64,000 nt of DNA from NCBI GenBank assembly GCA_964057225.1, contig OZ059897.1:21514001-21578000 (forward strand). The letters are read 5' to 3'. Of the stretch, positions 1 through 12,144 are shown in pieces; the stretch's first letter is position 1; each line of letters starts with the position of its first letter. The stretch is from Auanema rhodensis (taxonomy: Eukaryota > Nematoda > Chromadorea > Rhabditida > Rhabditidae). The position numbers and the translations under genes are program-made. The notes below the pieces were generated by a model. That model saw nothing but the letters and a program-made list of their open reading frames with translations, ran no database searches and was not told the DNA's origin.

Positions 1-25
1 GATGTGCACTTGGTATGGAACTCGC

Positions 26-35
26 TTCACGTGAA
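26..35. other. Palindrome TTCACGTGAA (representative site, once per monomer)
   Basis: A perfect 10 bp palindrome with a CACGTG core, present in most monomers at positions 26-35. Recurring alleles break it: C27 (for example 731), G26 (for example 3898), and A33 or T33 with A37 (for example 3553 and 913). CACGTG is the G-box/E-box core bound by bZIP and bHLH proteins in general. Whether anything binds here is unknown, and no function is claimed. Confidence 0.7.
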
Positions 36-114
36 AGATAAAGAGATGCGGTTTTCAAAATTAGATTCCCCATGTCCATATTAGTCTAAAAACAAATTTT
101 TATTGATTTTGGTT

Positions 115-127
115 CATGGTAACCATG
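115..127. other. Dyad CATGGT-A-ACCATG (representative site, once per monomer)
   Basis: A dyad with 6 bp arms around a single central A at monomer position 121. It contains GGTAACC. When position 114 is T rather than G, the arms lengthen to 7 bp (T114 pairs with A128). It is intact in nearly all copies. It is broken by A126 in the six copies that also carry the A102 deletion, by A120-type changes near 14023 and 15958 (ATAGTAACC), and by C121 near 36371. No protein is known to me for this motif. Confidence 0.75.
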
Positions 128-147
128 ACTTTGAAATTTACGTGAAC

Positions 148-167
148 TTTAATTTATGCTAATTAAA
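148..167. other. Inverted repeat TTTAATT...AATTAAA with 6-base loop (representative site)
   Basis: Seven-base arms at monomer positions 148-154 and 161-167 flank the loop TATGCT (155-160). Two recurring alleles hit the same pair, 150 with 165: A150 (for example near 37808) and G165 (for example near 41343). A third allele, G156, changes the loop. It could extrude as a small AT-rich hairpin in single-stranded DNA or RNA. That is an inference from base pairing only. Confidence 0.65.
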
Positions 168-880
168 TGTACACGTGATGTGCACTTGGTATGTAACTCG
201 CTTCACGTGAAAGATAAAGAGATTCGGTTTTCAAAATTAGATTCCCCATGTCCATATTAGTCTAAAAACAAATTTTTATTGATATTGGTGCATGGTAACC
301 ATGACTTTGAAATTTACGTGAACTTTAATTTATGCTAATTAAATGTACACGTGATGTGCACTTGGTATGGAACTCGCTTCACGTGAAAGATAAAGAGATG
401 CGGTTTTCAAAATTAGATTCCCCATGTCCATATTAGTCTAAAAACAAATTTTTATTGATTTTGGTTCATGGTAACCATGACTTTGAAATTTACGTGAACT
501 TTAATTTATGCTAATTAAATGTACACGTGATGTGCACTTGGTATGTAACTCGCTTCACGTGAAAGATAAAGAGATTCGGTTTTCAAAATTAGATTCCCCA
601 TGTCCATATTAGTCTAAAAACAAATTTTTATTGATATTGGTTCATGGTAACCATGACTTTGAAATTTACGTGAACTTTAATTTATGCTAATTAAATGTAC
701 ACGTGATGTGCACTTGGTATGTAACTCGCTCCACGTGAAAGATAAAGAGATGCGGTTTTCAAAATTAGATTCCCCATGTCCATATTAGTCTAAAAACAAA
801 TTTTTATTGATATTGGTGCATGGTAACCATGACTTTGAAATTTACGTGAACTTTAATTTATGCTAATTAAATGTACACGT

Positions 881-3800
881 GATGTGCACTTGGTATGTAA
901 CTCGCTTCACGTTAAAAATAAAGAGATGCGGTTTTCAAAATTAGATTCCCCATGTCCATATTAGTCTAAAAACAAATTTTTATTGATATTGGTTCATGGT
1001 AACCATGACTTTGAAATTTACGTGAACTTTAATTTATGCTAATTAAATGTACACGTGATGTGCACTTGGTATGTAACTCGCTTCACGTGAAAGATAAAGA
1101 GATGCGGTTTTCAAAATTAGATTCCCCATGTCCATATTAGTCTAAAAACAAATTTTTATTGATATTGGTGCATGGTAACCATGACTTTGAAATTTACGTG
1201 AACTTTAATTTATGCTAATTAAATGTACACGTGATGTGCACTTGGTATGGAACTCGCTTCACGTGAAAGATAAAGAGATGCGGTTTTCAAAATTAGATTC
1301 CCCATGTCCATATTAGTTCAAAAACAAATTTTTATTGATTTTGGTTCATGGTAACCATGACTTTGAAATTTACGTGAACTTTAATTTATGCTAATTAAAT
1401 GTACACGTGATGTGCACTTGGTATGTAACTCGCTTCACGTGAAAGATAAAGAGATTCGGTTTTCAAAATTAGATTCCCCATGTCCATATTAGTCTAAAAA
1501 CAAATTTTTATTGATATTGGTGCATGGTAACCATGACTTTGAAATTTACGTGAACTTTAATTTATGCTAATTAAATGTACACGTGATGTGCACTTGGTAT
1601 GGAACTCGCTTCACGTGAAAGATAAAGAGATGCGGTTTTCAAAATTAGATTCCCCATGTCCATATTAGTCTAAAAACAAATTTTTATTGATTTTGGTTCA
1701 TGGTAACCATGACTTTGAAATTTACGTGAACTTTAATTTATGCTAATTAAATGTACACGTGATGTGCACTTGGTATGTAACTCGCTTCACGTGAAAGATA
1801 AAGAGATTCGGTTTTCAAAATTAGATTCCCCATGTCCATATTAGTCTAAAAACAAATTTTTATTGATATTGGTGCATGGTAACCATGACTTTGAAATTTA
1901 CGTGAACTTTAATTTATGCTAATTAAATGTACACGTGATGTGCACTTGGTATGTAACTCGCTTCACGTGAAAGATAAAGAGATGCGGTTTTCAAAATTAG
2001 ATTCCCCATGTCCATATTAGTCTAAAAACAAATTTTTATTGATATTGGTGCATGGTAACCATGACTTTGAAATTTACGTGAACTTTAATTTATGCTAATT
2101 AAATGTACACGTGATGTGCACTTGGTATGTAACTCGCTTCACGTGAAAGATAAAGAGATGCGGTTTTCAAAATTAGATTCCCCATGTCCATATTAGTCTA
2201 AAAACAAATTTTTATTGATATTGGTGCATGGTAACCATGACTTTGAAATTTACGTGAACTTTAATTTATGCTAATTAAATGTACACGTGATGTGCACTTG
2301 GTATGGAACTCGCTTCACGTGAAAGATAAAGAGATGCGGTTTTCAAAATTAGATTCCCCATGTCCATATTAGTCTAAAAACAAATTTTTATTGATTTTGG
2401 TTCATGGTAACCATGACTTTGAAATTTACGTGAACTTTAATTTATGCTAATTAAATGTACACGTGATGTGCACTTGGTATGTAACTCGCTTCACGTGAAA
2501 GATAAAGAGATTCGGTTTTCAAAATTAGATTCCCCATGTCCATATTAGTCTAAAAACAAATTTTTATTGATATTGGTGCATGGTAACCATGACTTTGAAA
2601 TTTACGTGAACTTTAATTTATGCTAATTAAATGTACACGTGATGTGCACTTGGTATGGAACTCGCTTCACGTGAAAGATAAAGAGATGCGGTTTTCAAAA
2701 TTAGATTCCCCATGTCCATATTAGTCTAAAAACAAATTTTTATTGATTTTGGTTCATGGTAACCATGACTTTGAAATTTACGTGAACTTTAATTTATGCT
2801 AATTAAATGTACACGTGATGTGCACTTGGTATGTAACTCGCTTCACGTGAAAGATAAAGAGATTCGGTTTTCAAAATTAGATTCCCCATGTCCATATTAG
2901 TCTAAAAACAAATTTTTATTGATATTGGTGCATGGTAACCATGACTTTGAAATTTACGTGAACTTTAATTTATGCTAATTAAATGTACACGTGATGTGCA
3001 CTTGGTATGTAACTCGCTTCACGTGAAAGATAAAGAGATTCGGTTTTCAAAATTAGATTCCCCATGTCCATATTAGTCTAAAAACAAATTTTTATTGATA
3101 TTGGTTCATGGTAACCATGACTTTGAAATTTACGTGAACTTTAATTTATGCTAATTAAATGTACACGTGATGTGCACTTGGTATGTAACTCGCTCCACGT
3201 GAAAGATAAAGAGATGCGGTTTTCAAAATTAGATTCCCCATGTCCATATTAGTCTAAAAACAAATTTTTATTGATATTGGTTCATGGTAACCATGACTTT
3301 GAAATTTACGTGAACTTTAATTTATGCTAATTAAATGTACACGTGATGTGCACTTGGTATGTAACTCGCTCCACGTGAAAGATAAAGAGATGCGGTTTTC
3401 AAAATTAGATTCCCCATGTCCATATTAGTCTAAAAACAAATTTTTATTGATATTGGTGCATGGTAACCATGACTTTGAAATTTACGTGAACTTTAATTTA
3501 TGCTAATTAAATGTACACGTGATGTGCACTTGGTATGTAACTCGCTTCACGTAAAAAATAAAGAGATGCGGTTTTCAAAATTAGATTCCCCATGTCCATA
3601 TTAGTCTAAAAACAAATTTTTATTGATATTGGTGCATGGTAACCATGACTTTGAAATTTACGTGAACTTTAATTTATGCTAATTAAATGTACACGTGATG
3701 TGCACTTGGTATGGAACTCGCTTCACGTGAAAGATAAAGAGATGCGGTTTTCAAAATTAGATTCCCCATGTCCATATTAGTCTAAAAACAAATTTTTATT

Positions 3801-5104
3801 GATTTTGGTTCATGGTAACCATGACTTTGAAATTTACGTGAACTTTAATTTATGCTAATTAAATGTACACGTGATGTGCACTTGGTATGTAACTCGCGTC
3901 ACGTGAAAGATAAAGAGATTCGGTTTTCAAAATTAGATTCCCCATGTCCATATTAGTCTAAAAACAAATTTTTATTGATATTGGTGCATGGTAACCATGA
4001 CTTTGAAATTTACGTGAACTTTAATTTATGCTAATTAAATGTACACGTGATGTGCACTTGGTATGTAACTCGCTTCACGTGAAAGATAAAGAGATGCGGT
4101 TTTCAAAATTAGATTCCCCATGTCCATATTAGTCTAAAAACAAATTTTTATTGATATTGGTGCATGGTAACCATGACTTTGAAATTTACGTGAACTTTAA
4201 TTTATGCTAATTAAATGTACACGTGATGTGCACTTGGTATGGAACTCGCTTCACGTGAAAGATAAAGAGATGCGGTTTTCAAAATTAGATTCCCCATGTC
4301 CATATTAGTTCAAAAACAAATTTTTATTGATTTTGGTTCATGGTAACCATGACTTTGAAATTTACGTGAACTTTAATTTATGCTAATTAAATGTACACGT
4401 GATGTGCACTTGGTATGTAACTCGCTTCACGTGAAAGATAAAGAGATTCGGTTTTCAAAATTAGATTCCCCATGTCCATATTAGTCTAAAAACAAATTTT
4501 TATTGATATTGGTGCATGGTAACCATGACTTTGAAATTTACGTGAACTTTAATTTATGCTAATTAAATGTACACGTGATGTGCACTTGGTATGGAACTCG
4601 CTTCACGTGAAAGATAAAGAGATGCGGTTTTCAAAATTAGATTCCCCATGTCCATATTAGTCTAAAAACAAATTTTTATTGATTTTGGTTCATGGTAACC
4701 ATGACTTTGAAATTTACGTGAACTTTAATTTATGCTAATTAAATGTACACGTGATGTGCACTTGGTATGTAACTCGCTTCACGTGAAAGATAAAGAGATT
4801 CGGTTTTCAAAATTAGATTCCCCATGTCCATATTAGTCTAAAAACAAATTTTTATTGATATTGGTGCATGGTAACCATGACTTTGAAATTTACGTGAACT
4901 TTAATTTATGCTAATTAAATGTACACGTGATGTGCACTTGGTATGTAACTCGCTTCACGTGAAAGATAAAGAGATTCGGTTTTCAAAATTAGATTCCCCA
5001 TGTCCACATTAGTCTAAAAACAAATTTTTATTGATATTGGTGCATGGTAACCATGACTTTGAAATTTACGTGAACTTTAATTTATGCTAATTAAATGTAC
5101 ACGT
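881..5104 (+). repeat. 24-monomer higher-order repeat, copy 1 (4224 bp)
   Basis: Key monomers, in order: one with T33/A37 (GTTAAAAATA); one with the TTCAAAA allele at 86-87 (near 1318); alternating A (G18, T108) and B (T48) monomers; two successive C27 monomers (3169 and 3345); an A33/A37 monomer (3521); a G26 monomer (3873); a second TTCAAAA monomer (4225); and a final T48 monomer with C79 (CACATT, near 5007). The same ordered series recurs at 7921-12144, 7040 bp downstream. Over the alleles I typed I found no difference in the first 23 monomers. The last monomer differs at position 114. Confidence 0.88.
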
Positions 5105-7920
5105 GATGTGCACTTGGTATGTAACTCGCTTCACGTTAAAAATAAAGAGATGCGGTTTTCAAAATTAGATTCCCCATGTCCATATTAGTCTAAAAACAAA
5201 TTTTTATTGATATTGGTTCATGGTAACCATGACTTTGAAATTTACGTGAACTTTAATTTATGCTAATTAAATGTACACGTGATGTGCACTTGGTATGTAA
5301 CTCGCTTCACGTGAAAGATAAAGAGATGCGGTTTTCAAAATTAGATTCCCCATGTCCATATTAGTCTAAAAACAAATTTTTATTGATATTGGTGCATGGT
5401 AACCATGACTTTGAAATTTACGTGAACTTTAATTTATGCTAATTAAATGTACACGTGATGTGCACTTGGTATGGAACTCGCTTCACGTGAAAGATAAAGA
5501 GATGCGGTTTTCAAAATTAGATTCCCCATGTCCATATTAGTTCAAAAACAAATTTTTATTGATTTTGGTTCATGGTAACCATGACTTTGAAATTTACGTG
5601 AACTTTAATTTATGCTAATTAAATGTACACGTGATGTGCACTTGGTATGTAACTCGCTTCACGTGAAAGATAAAGAGATTCGGTTTTCAAAATTAGATTC
5701 CCCATGTCCATATTAGTCTAAAAACAAATTTTTATTGATATTGGTGCATGGTAACCATGACTTTGAAATTTACGTGAACTTTAATTTATGCTAATTAAAT
5801 GTACACGTGATGTGCACTTGGTATGGAACTCGCTTCACGTGAAAGATAAAGAGATGCGGTTTTCAAAATTAGATTCCCCATGTCCATATTAGTCTAAAAA
5901 CAAATTTTTATTGATTTTGGTTCATGGTAACCATGACTTTGAAATTTACGTGAACTTTAATTTATGCTAATTAAATGTACACGTGATGTGCACTTGGTAT
6001 GTAACTCGCTTCACGTGAAAGATAAAGAGATTCGGTTTTCAAAATTAGATTCCCCATGTCCATATTAGTCTAAAAACAAATTTTTATTGATATTGGTGCA
6101 TGGTAACCATGACTTTGAAATTTACGTGAACTTTAATTTATGCTAATTAAATGTACACGTGATGTGCACTTGGTATGTAACTCGCTTCACGTGAAAGATA
6201 AAGAGATGCGGTTTTCAAAATTAGATTCCCCATGTCCATATTAGTCTAAAAACAAATTTTTATTGATATTGGTGCATGGTAACCATGACTTTGAAATTTA
6301 CGTGAACTTTAATTTATGCTAATTAAATGTACACGTGATGTGCACTTGGTATGTAACTCGCTTCACGTGAAAGATAAAGAGATGCGGTTTTCAAAATTAG
6401 ATTCCCCATGTCCATATTAGTCTAAAAACAAATTTTTATTGATATTGGTGCATGGTAACCATGACTTTGAAATTTACGTGAACTTTAATTTATGCTAATT
6501 AAATGTACACGTGATGTGCACTTGGTATGGAACTCGCTTCACGTGAAAGATAAAGAGATGCGGTTTTCAAAATTAGATTCCCCATGTCCATATTAGTCTA
6601 AAAACAAATTTTTATTGATTTTGGTTCATGGTAACCATGACTTTGAAATTTACGTGAACTTTAATTTATGCTAATTAAATGTACACGTGATGTGCACTTG
6701 GTATGTAACTCGCGTCACGTGAAAGATAAAGAGATTCGGTTTTCAAAATTAGATTCCCCATGTCCATATTAGTCTAAAAACAAATTTTTATTGATATTGG
6801 TGCATGGTAACCATGACTTTGAAATTTACGTGAACTTTAATTTATGCTAATTAAATGTACACGTGATGTGCACTTGGTATGTAACTCGCTTCACGTGAAA
6901 GATAAAGAGATGCGGTTTTCAAAATTAGATTCCCCATGTCCATATTAGTCTAAAAACAAATTTTTATTGATATTGGTGCATGGTAACCATGACTTTGAAA
7001 TTTACGTGAACTTTAATTTATGCTAATTAAATGTACACGTGATGTGCACTTGGTATGGAACTCGCTTCACGTGAAAGATAAAGAGATGCGGTTTTCAAAA
7101 TTAGATTCCCCATGTCCATATTAGTTCAAAAACAAATTTTTATTGATTTTGGTTCATGGTAACCATGACTTTGAAATTTACGTGAACTTTAATTTATGCT
7201 AATTAAATGTACACGTGATGTGCACTTGGTATGTAACTCGCTTCACGTGAAAGATAAAGAGATTCGGTTTTCAAAATTAGATTCCCCATGTCCATATTAG
7301 TCTAAAAACAAATTTTTATTGATATTGGTGCATGGTAACCATGACTTTGAAATTTACGTGAACTTTAATTTATGCTAATTAAATGTACACGTGATGTGCA
7401 CTTGGTATGGAACTCGCTTCACGTGAAAGATAAAGAGATGCGGTTTTCAAAATTAGATTCCCCATGTCCATATTAGTCTAAAAACAAATTTTTATTGATT
7501 TTGGTTCATGGTAACCATGACTTTGAAATTTACGTGAACTTTAATTTATGCTAATTAAATGTACACGTGATGTGCACTTGGTATGTAACTCGCTTCACGT
7601 GAAAGATAAAGAGATTCGGTTTTCAAAATTAGATTCCCCATGTCCATATTAGTCTAAAAACAAATTTTTATTGATATTGGTGCATGGTAACCATGACTTT
7701 GAAATTTACGTGAACTTTAATTTATGCTAATTAAATGTACACGTGATGTGCACTTGGTATGTAACTCGCTTCACGTGAAAGATAAAGAGATTCGGTTTTC
7801 AAAATTAGATTCCCCATGTCCACATTAGTCTAAAAACAAATTTTTATTGATATTGGTGCATGGTAACCATGACTTTGAAATTTACGTGAACTTTAATTTA
7901 TGCTAATTAAATGTACACGT
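5105..7920 (+). repeat. 16-monomer higher-order repeat (2816 bp), 24-mer lacking eight monomers
   Basis: It begins with the T33/A37 monomer and ends with the C79 monomer, like the 24-mers on each side. It lacks the internal run of eight monomers that in copy 1 spans 2289-3696 (the A-B-A-B run, both C27 monomers and the A33/A37 monomer). The remaining 16 match in order: the G26 monomer is at 6689, the TTCAAAA monomers at 5457 and 7041, and the C79 monomer at 7745. The simplest reading is an unequal exchange between A monomers that removed exactly 1408 bp. A later gain of eight monomers in the 24-mer form is the alternative. Confidence 0.85.
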
Positions 7921-10900
7921 GATGTGCACTTGGTATGTAACTCGCTTCACGTTAAAAATAAAGAGATGCGGTTTTCAAAATTAGATTCCCCATGTCCATA
8001 TTAGTCTAAAAACAAATTTTTATTGATATTGGTTCATGGTAACCATGACTTTGAAATTTACGTGAACTTTAATTTATGCTAATTAAATGTACACGTGATG
8101 TGCACTTGGTATGTAACTCGCTTCACGTGAAAGATAAAGAGATGCGGTTTTCAAAATTAGATTCCCCATGTCCATATTAGTCTAAAAACAAATTTTTATT
8201 GATATTGGTGCATGGTAACCATGACTTTGAAATTTACGTGAACTTTAATTTATGCTAATTAAATGTACACGTGATGTGCACTTGGTATGGAACTCGCTTC
8301 ACGTGAAAGATAAAGAGATGCGGTTTTCAAAATTAGATTCCCCATGTCCATATTAGTTCAAAAACAAATTTTTATTGATTTTGGTTCATGGTAACCATGA
8401 CTTTGAAATTTACGTGAACTTTAATTTATGCTAATTAAATGTACACGTGATGTGCACTTGGTATGTAACTCGCTTCACGTGAAAGATAAAGAGATTCGGT
8501 TTTCAAAATTAGATTCCCCATGTCCATATTAGTCTAAAAACAAATTTTTATTGATATTGGTGCATGGTAACCATGACTTTGAAATTTACGTGAACTTTAA
8601 TTTATGCTAATTAAATGTACACGTGATGTGCACTTGGTATGGAACTCGCTTCACGTGAAAGATAAAGAGATGCGGTTTTCAAAATTAGATTCCCCATGTC
8701 CATATTAGTCTAAAAACAAATTTTTATTGATTTTGGTTCATGGTAACCATGACTTTGAAATTTACGTGAACTTTAATTTATGCTAATTAAATGTACACGT
8801 GATGTGCACTTGGTATGTAACTCGCTTCACGTGAAAGATAAAGAGATTCGGTTTTCAAAATTAGATTCCCCATGTCCATATTAGTCTAAAAACAAATTTT
8901 TATTGATATTGGTGCATGGTAACCATGACTTTGAAATTTACGTGAACTTTAATTTATGCTAATTAAATGTACACGTGATGTGCACTTGGTATGTAACTCG
9001 CTTCACGTGAAAGATAAAGAGATGCGGTTTTCAAAATTAGATTCCCCATGTCCATATTAGTCTAAAAACAAATTTTTATTGATATTGGTGCATGGTAACC
9101 ATGACTTTGAAATTTACGTGAACTTTAATTTATGCTAATTAAATGTACACGTGATGTGCACTTGGTATGTAACTCGCTTCACGTGAAAGATAAAGAGATG
9201 CGGTTTTCAAAATTAGATTCCCCATGTCCATATTAGTCTAAAAACAAATTTTTATTGATATTGGTGCATGGTAACCATGACTTTGAAATTTACGTGAACT
9301 TTAATTTATGCTAATTAAATGTACACGTGATGTGCACTTGGTATGGAACTCGCTTCACGTGAAAGATAAAGAGATGCGGTTTTCAAAATTAGATTCCCCA
9401 TGTCCATATTAGTCTAAAAACAAATTTTTATTGATTTTGGTTCATGGTAACCATGACTTTGAAATTTACGTGAACTTTAATTTATGCTAATTAAATGTAC
9501 ACGTGATGTGCACTTGGTATGTAACTCGCTTCACGTGAAAGATAAAGAGATTCGGTTTTCAAAATTAGATTCCCCATGTCCATATTAGTCTAAAAACAAA
9601 TTTTTATTGATATTGGTGCATGGTAACCATGACTTTGAAATTTACGTGAACTTTAATTTATGCTAATTAAATGTACACGTGATGTGCACTTGGTATGGAA
9701 CTCGCTTCACGTGAAAGATAAAGAGATGCGGTTTTCAAAATTAGATTCCCCATGTCCATATTAGTCTAAAAACAAATTTTTATTGATTTTGGTTCATGGT
9801 AACCATGACTTTGAAATTTACGTGAACTTTAATTTATGCTAATTAAATGTACACGTGATGTGCACTTGGTATGTAACTCGCTTCACGTGAAAGATAAAGA
9901 GATTCGGTTTTCAAAATTAGATTCCCCATGTCCATATTAGTCTAAAAACAAATTTTTATTGATATTGGTGCATGGTAACCATGACTTTGAAATTTACGTG
10001 AACTTTAATTTATGCTAATTAAATGTACACGTGATGTGCACTTGGTATGTAACTCGCTTCACGTGAAAGATAAAGAGATTCGGTTTTCAAAATTAGATTC
10101 CCCATGTCCATATTAGTCTAAAAACAAATTTTTATTGATATTGGTTCATGGTAACCATGACTTTGAAATTTACGTGAACTTTAATTTATGCTAATTAAAT
10201 GTACACGTGATGTGCACTTGGTATGTAACTCGCTCCACGTGAAAGATAAAGAGATGCGGTTTTCAAAATTAGATTCCCCATGTCCATATTAGTCTAAAAA
10301 CAAATTTTTATTGATATTGGTTCATGGTAACCATGACTTTGAAATTTACGTGAACTTTAATTTATGCTAATTAAATGTACACGTGATGTGCACTTGGTAT
10401 GTAACTCGCTCCACGTGAAAGATAAAGAGATGCGGTTTTCAAAATTAGATTCCCCATGTCCATATTAGTCTAAAAACAAATTTTTATTGATATTGGTGCA
10501 TGGTAACCATGACTTTGAAATTTACGTGAACTTTAATTTATGCTAATTAAATGTACACGTGATGTGCACTTGGTATGTAACTCGCTTCACGTAAAAAATA
10601 AAGAGATGCGGTTTTCAAAATTAGATTCCCCATGTCCATATTAGTCTAAAAACAAATTTTTATTGATATTGGTGCATGGTAACCATGACTTTGAAATTTA
10701 CGTGAACTTTAATTTATGCTAATTAAATGTACACGTGATGTGCACTTGGTATGGAACTCGCTTCACGTGAAAGATAAAGAGATGCGGTTTTCAAAATTAG
10801 ATTCCCCATGTCCATATTAGTCTAAAAACAAATTTTTATTGATTTTGGTTCATGGTAACCATGACTTTGAAATTTACGTGAACTTTAATTTATGCTAATT

Positions 10901-12144
10901 AAATGTACACGTGATGTGCACTTGGTATGTAACTCGCGTCACGTGAAAGATAAAGAGATTCGGTTTTCAAAATTAGATTCCCCATGTCCATATTAGTCTA
11001 AAAACAAATTTTTATTGATATTGGTGCATGGTAACCATGACTTTGAAATTTACGTGAACTTTAATTTATGCTAATTAAATGTACACGTGATGTGCACTTG
11101 GTATGTAACTCGCTTCACGTGAAAGATAAAGAGATGCGGTTTTCAAAATTAGATTCCCCATGTCCATATTAGTCTAAAAACAAATTTTTATTGATATTGG
11201 TGCATGGTAACCATGACTTTGAAATTTACGTGAACTTTAATTTATGCTAATTAAATGTACACGTGATGTGCACTTGGTATGGAACTCGCTTCACGTGAAA
11301 GATAAAGAGATGCGGTTTTCAAAATTAGATTCCCCATGTCCATATTAGTTCAAAAACAAATTTTTATTGATTTTGGTTCATGGTAACCATGACTTTGAAA
11401 TTTACGTGAACTTTAATTTATGCTAATTAAATGTACACGTGATGTGCACTTGGTATGTAACTCGCTTCACGTGAAAGATAAAGAGATTCGGTTTTCAAAA
11501 TTAGATTCCCCATGTCCATATTAGTCTAAAAACAAATTTTTATTGATATTGGTGCATGGTAACCATGACTTTGAAATTTACGTGAACTTTAATTTATGCT
11601 AATTAAATGTACACGTGATGTGCACTTGGTATGGAACTCGCTTCACGTGAAAGATAAAGAGATGCGGTTTTCAAAATTAGATTCCCCATGTCCATATTAG
11701 TCTAAAAACAAATTTTTATTGATTTTGGTTCATGGTAACCATGACTTTGAAATTTACGTGAACTTTAATTTATGCTAATTAAATGTACACGTGATGTGCA
11801 CTTGGTATGTAACTCGCTTCACGTGAAAGATAAAGAGATTCGGTTTTCAAAATTAGATTCCCCATGTCCATATTAGTCTAAAAACAAATTTTTATTGATA
11901 TTGGTGCATGGTAACCATGACTTTGAAATTTACGTGAACTTTAATTTATGCTAATTAAATGTACACGTGATGTGCACTTGGTATGTAACTCGCTTCACGT
12001 GAAAGATAAAGAGATTCGGTTTTCAAAATTAGATTCCCCATGTCCACATTAGTCTAAAAACAAATTTTTATTGATATTGGTTCATGGTAACCATGACTTT
12101 GAAATTTACGTGAACTTTAATTTATGCTAATTAAATGTACACGT
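7921..12144 (+). repeat. 24-monomer higher-order repeat, copy 2 (4224 bp)
   Basis: It repeats the monomer order of 881-5104: T33/A37 at 7921, TTCAAAA at 8273 and 11265, C27 monomers at 10209 and 10385, A33/A37 at 10561, G26 at 10913 and C79 at 11969. The final C79 monomer has T at 114, where copy 1 has G. It then runs into a C27 monomer (12145), not into another T33/A37 monomer, so the next unit has a different junction. Confidence 0.88.

Larger units (their letters stand above)
1..176 (+). repeat. Reference monomer (first copy), with internal motif map
   Basis: This copy sets the phase used throughout. Landmarks by monomer position: palindrome GTGCAC at 4-9; perfect 10 bp palindrome TTCACGTGAA at 26-35; TTTT-C-AAAA dyad at 52-60; A5-C-A3T5 tract at 88-101; dyad CATGGT-A-ACCATG at 115-127; inverted repeat with 7 bp arms and a 6-base loop at 148-167; and CACGTG spanning the monomer junction (172 to position 1 of the next copy). 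ACGTGA occurs three times per monomer (29, 140 and 173). This first copy carries the left-domain alleles G18 and T108. It has no open frame: the TAG at 82-84 and other stops close it, and 176 is not a multiple of three, so any frame shifts from copy to copy. Confidence 0.9.
1..880 (+). repeat. Left window edge: five monomers of the left-domain HOR, truncated by the window
   Basis: The monomer order is A-B-A-B-C. A has G18 and T108. B has T48 (GATTCGG). The fourth copy is a B with T at 114. The fifth has C27. This matches the end of a higher-order unit that continues to the left of the window. The C27 monomer is followed by the T33/A37 monomer that starts the first full 24-mer at 881. Confidence 0.8.

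Noticed and set aside
26-35. CACGTG as a functional G-box promoter element
   Set aside because: The motif occurs about twice per monomer over 64 kb with no gene nearby. There is no basis to call it a promoter.
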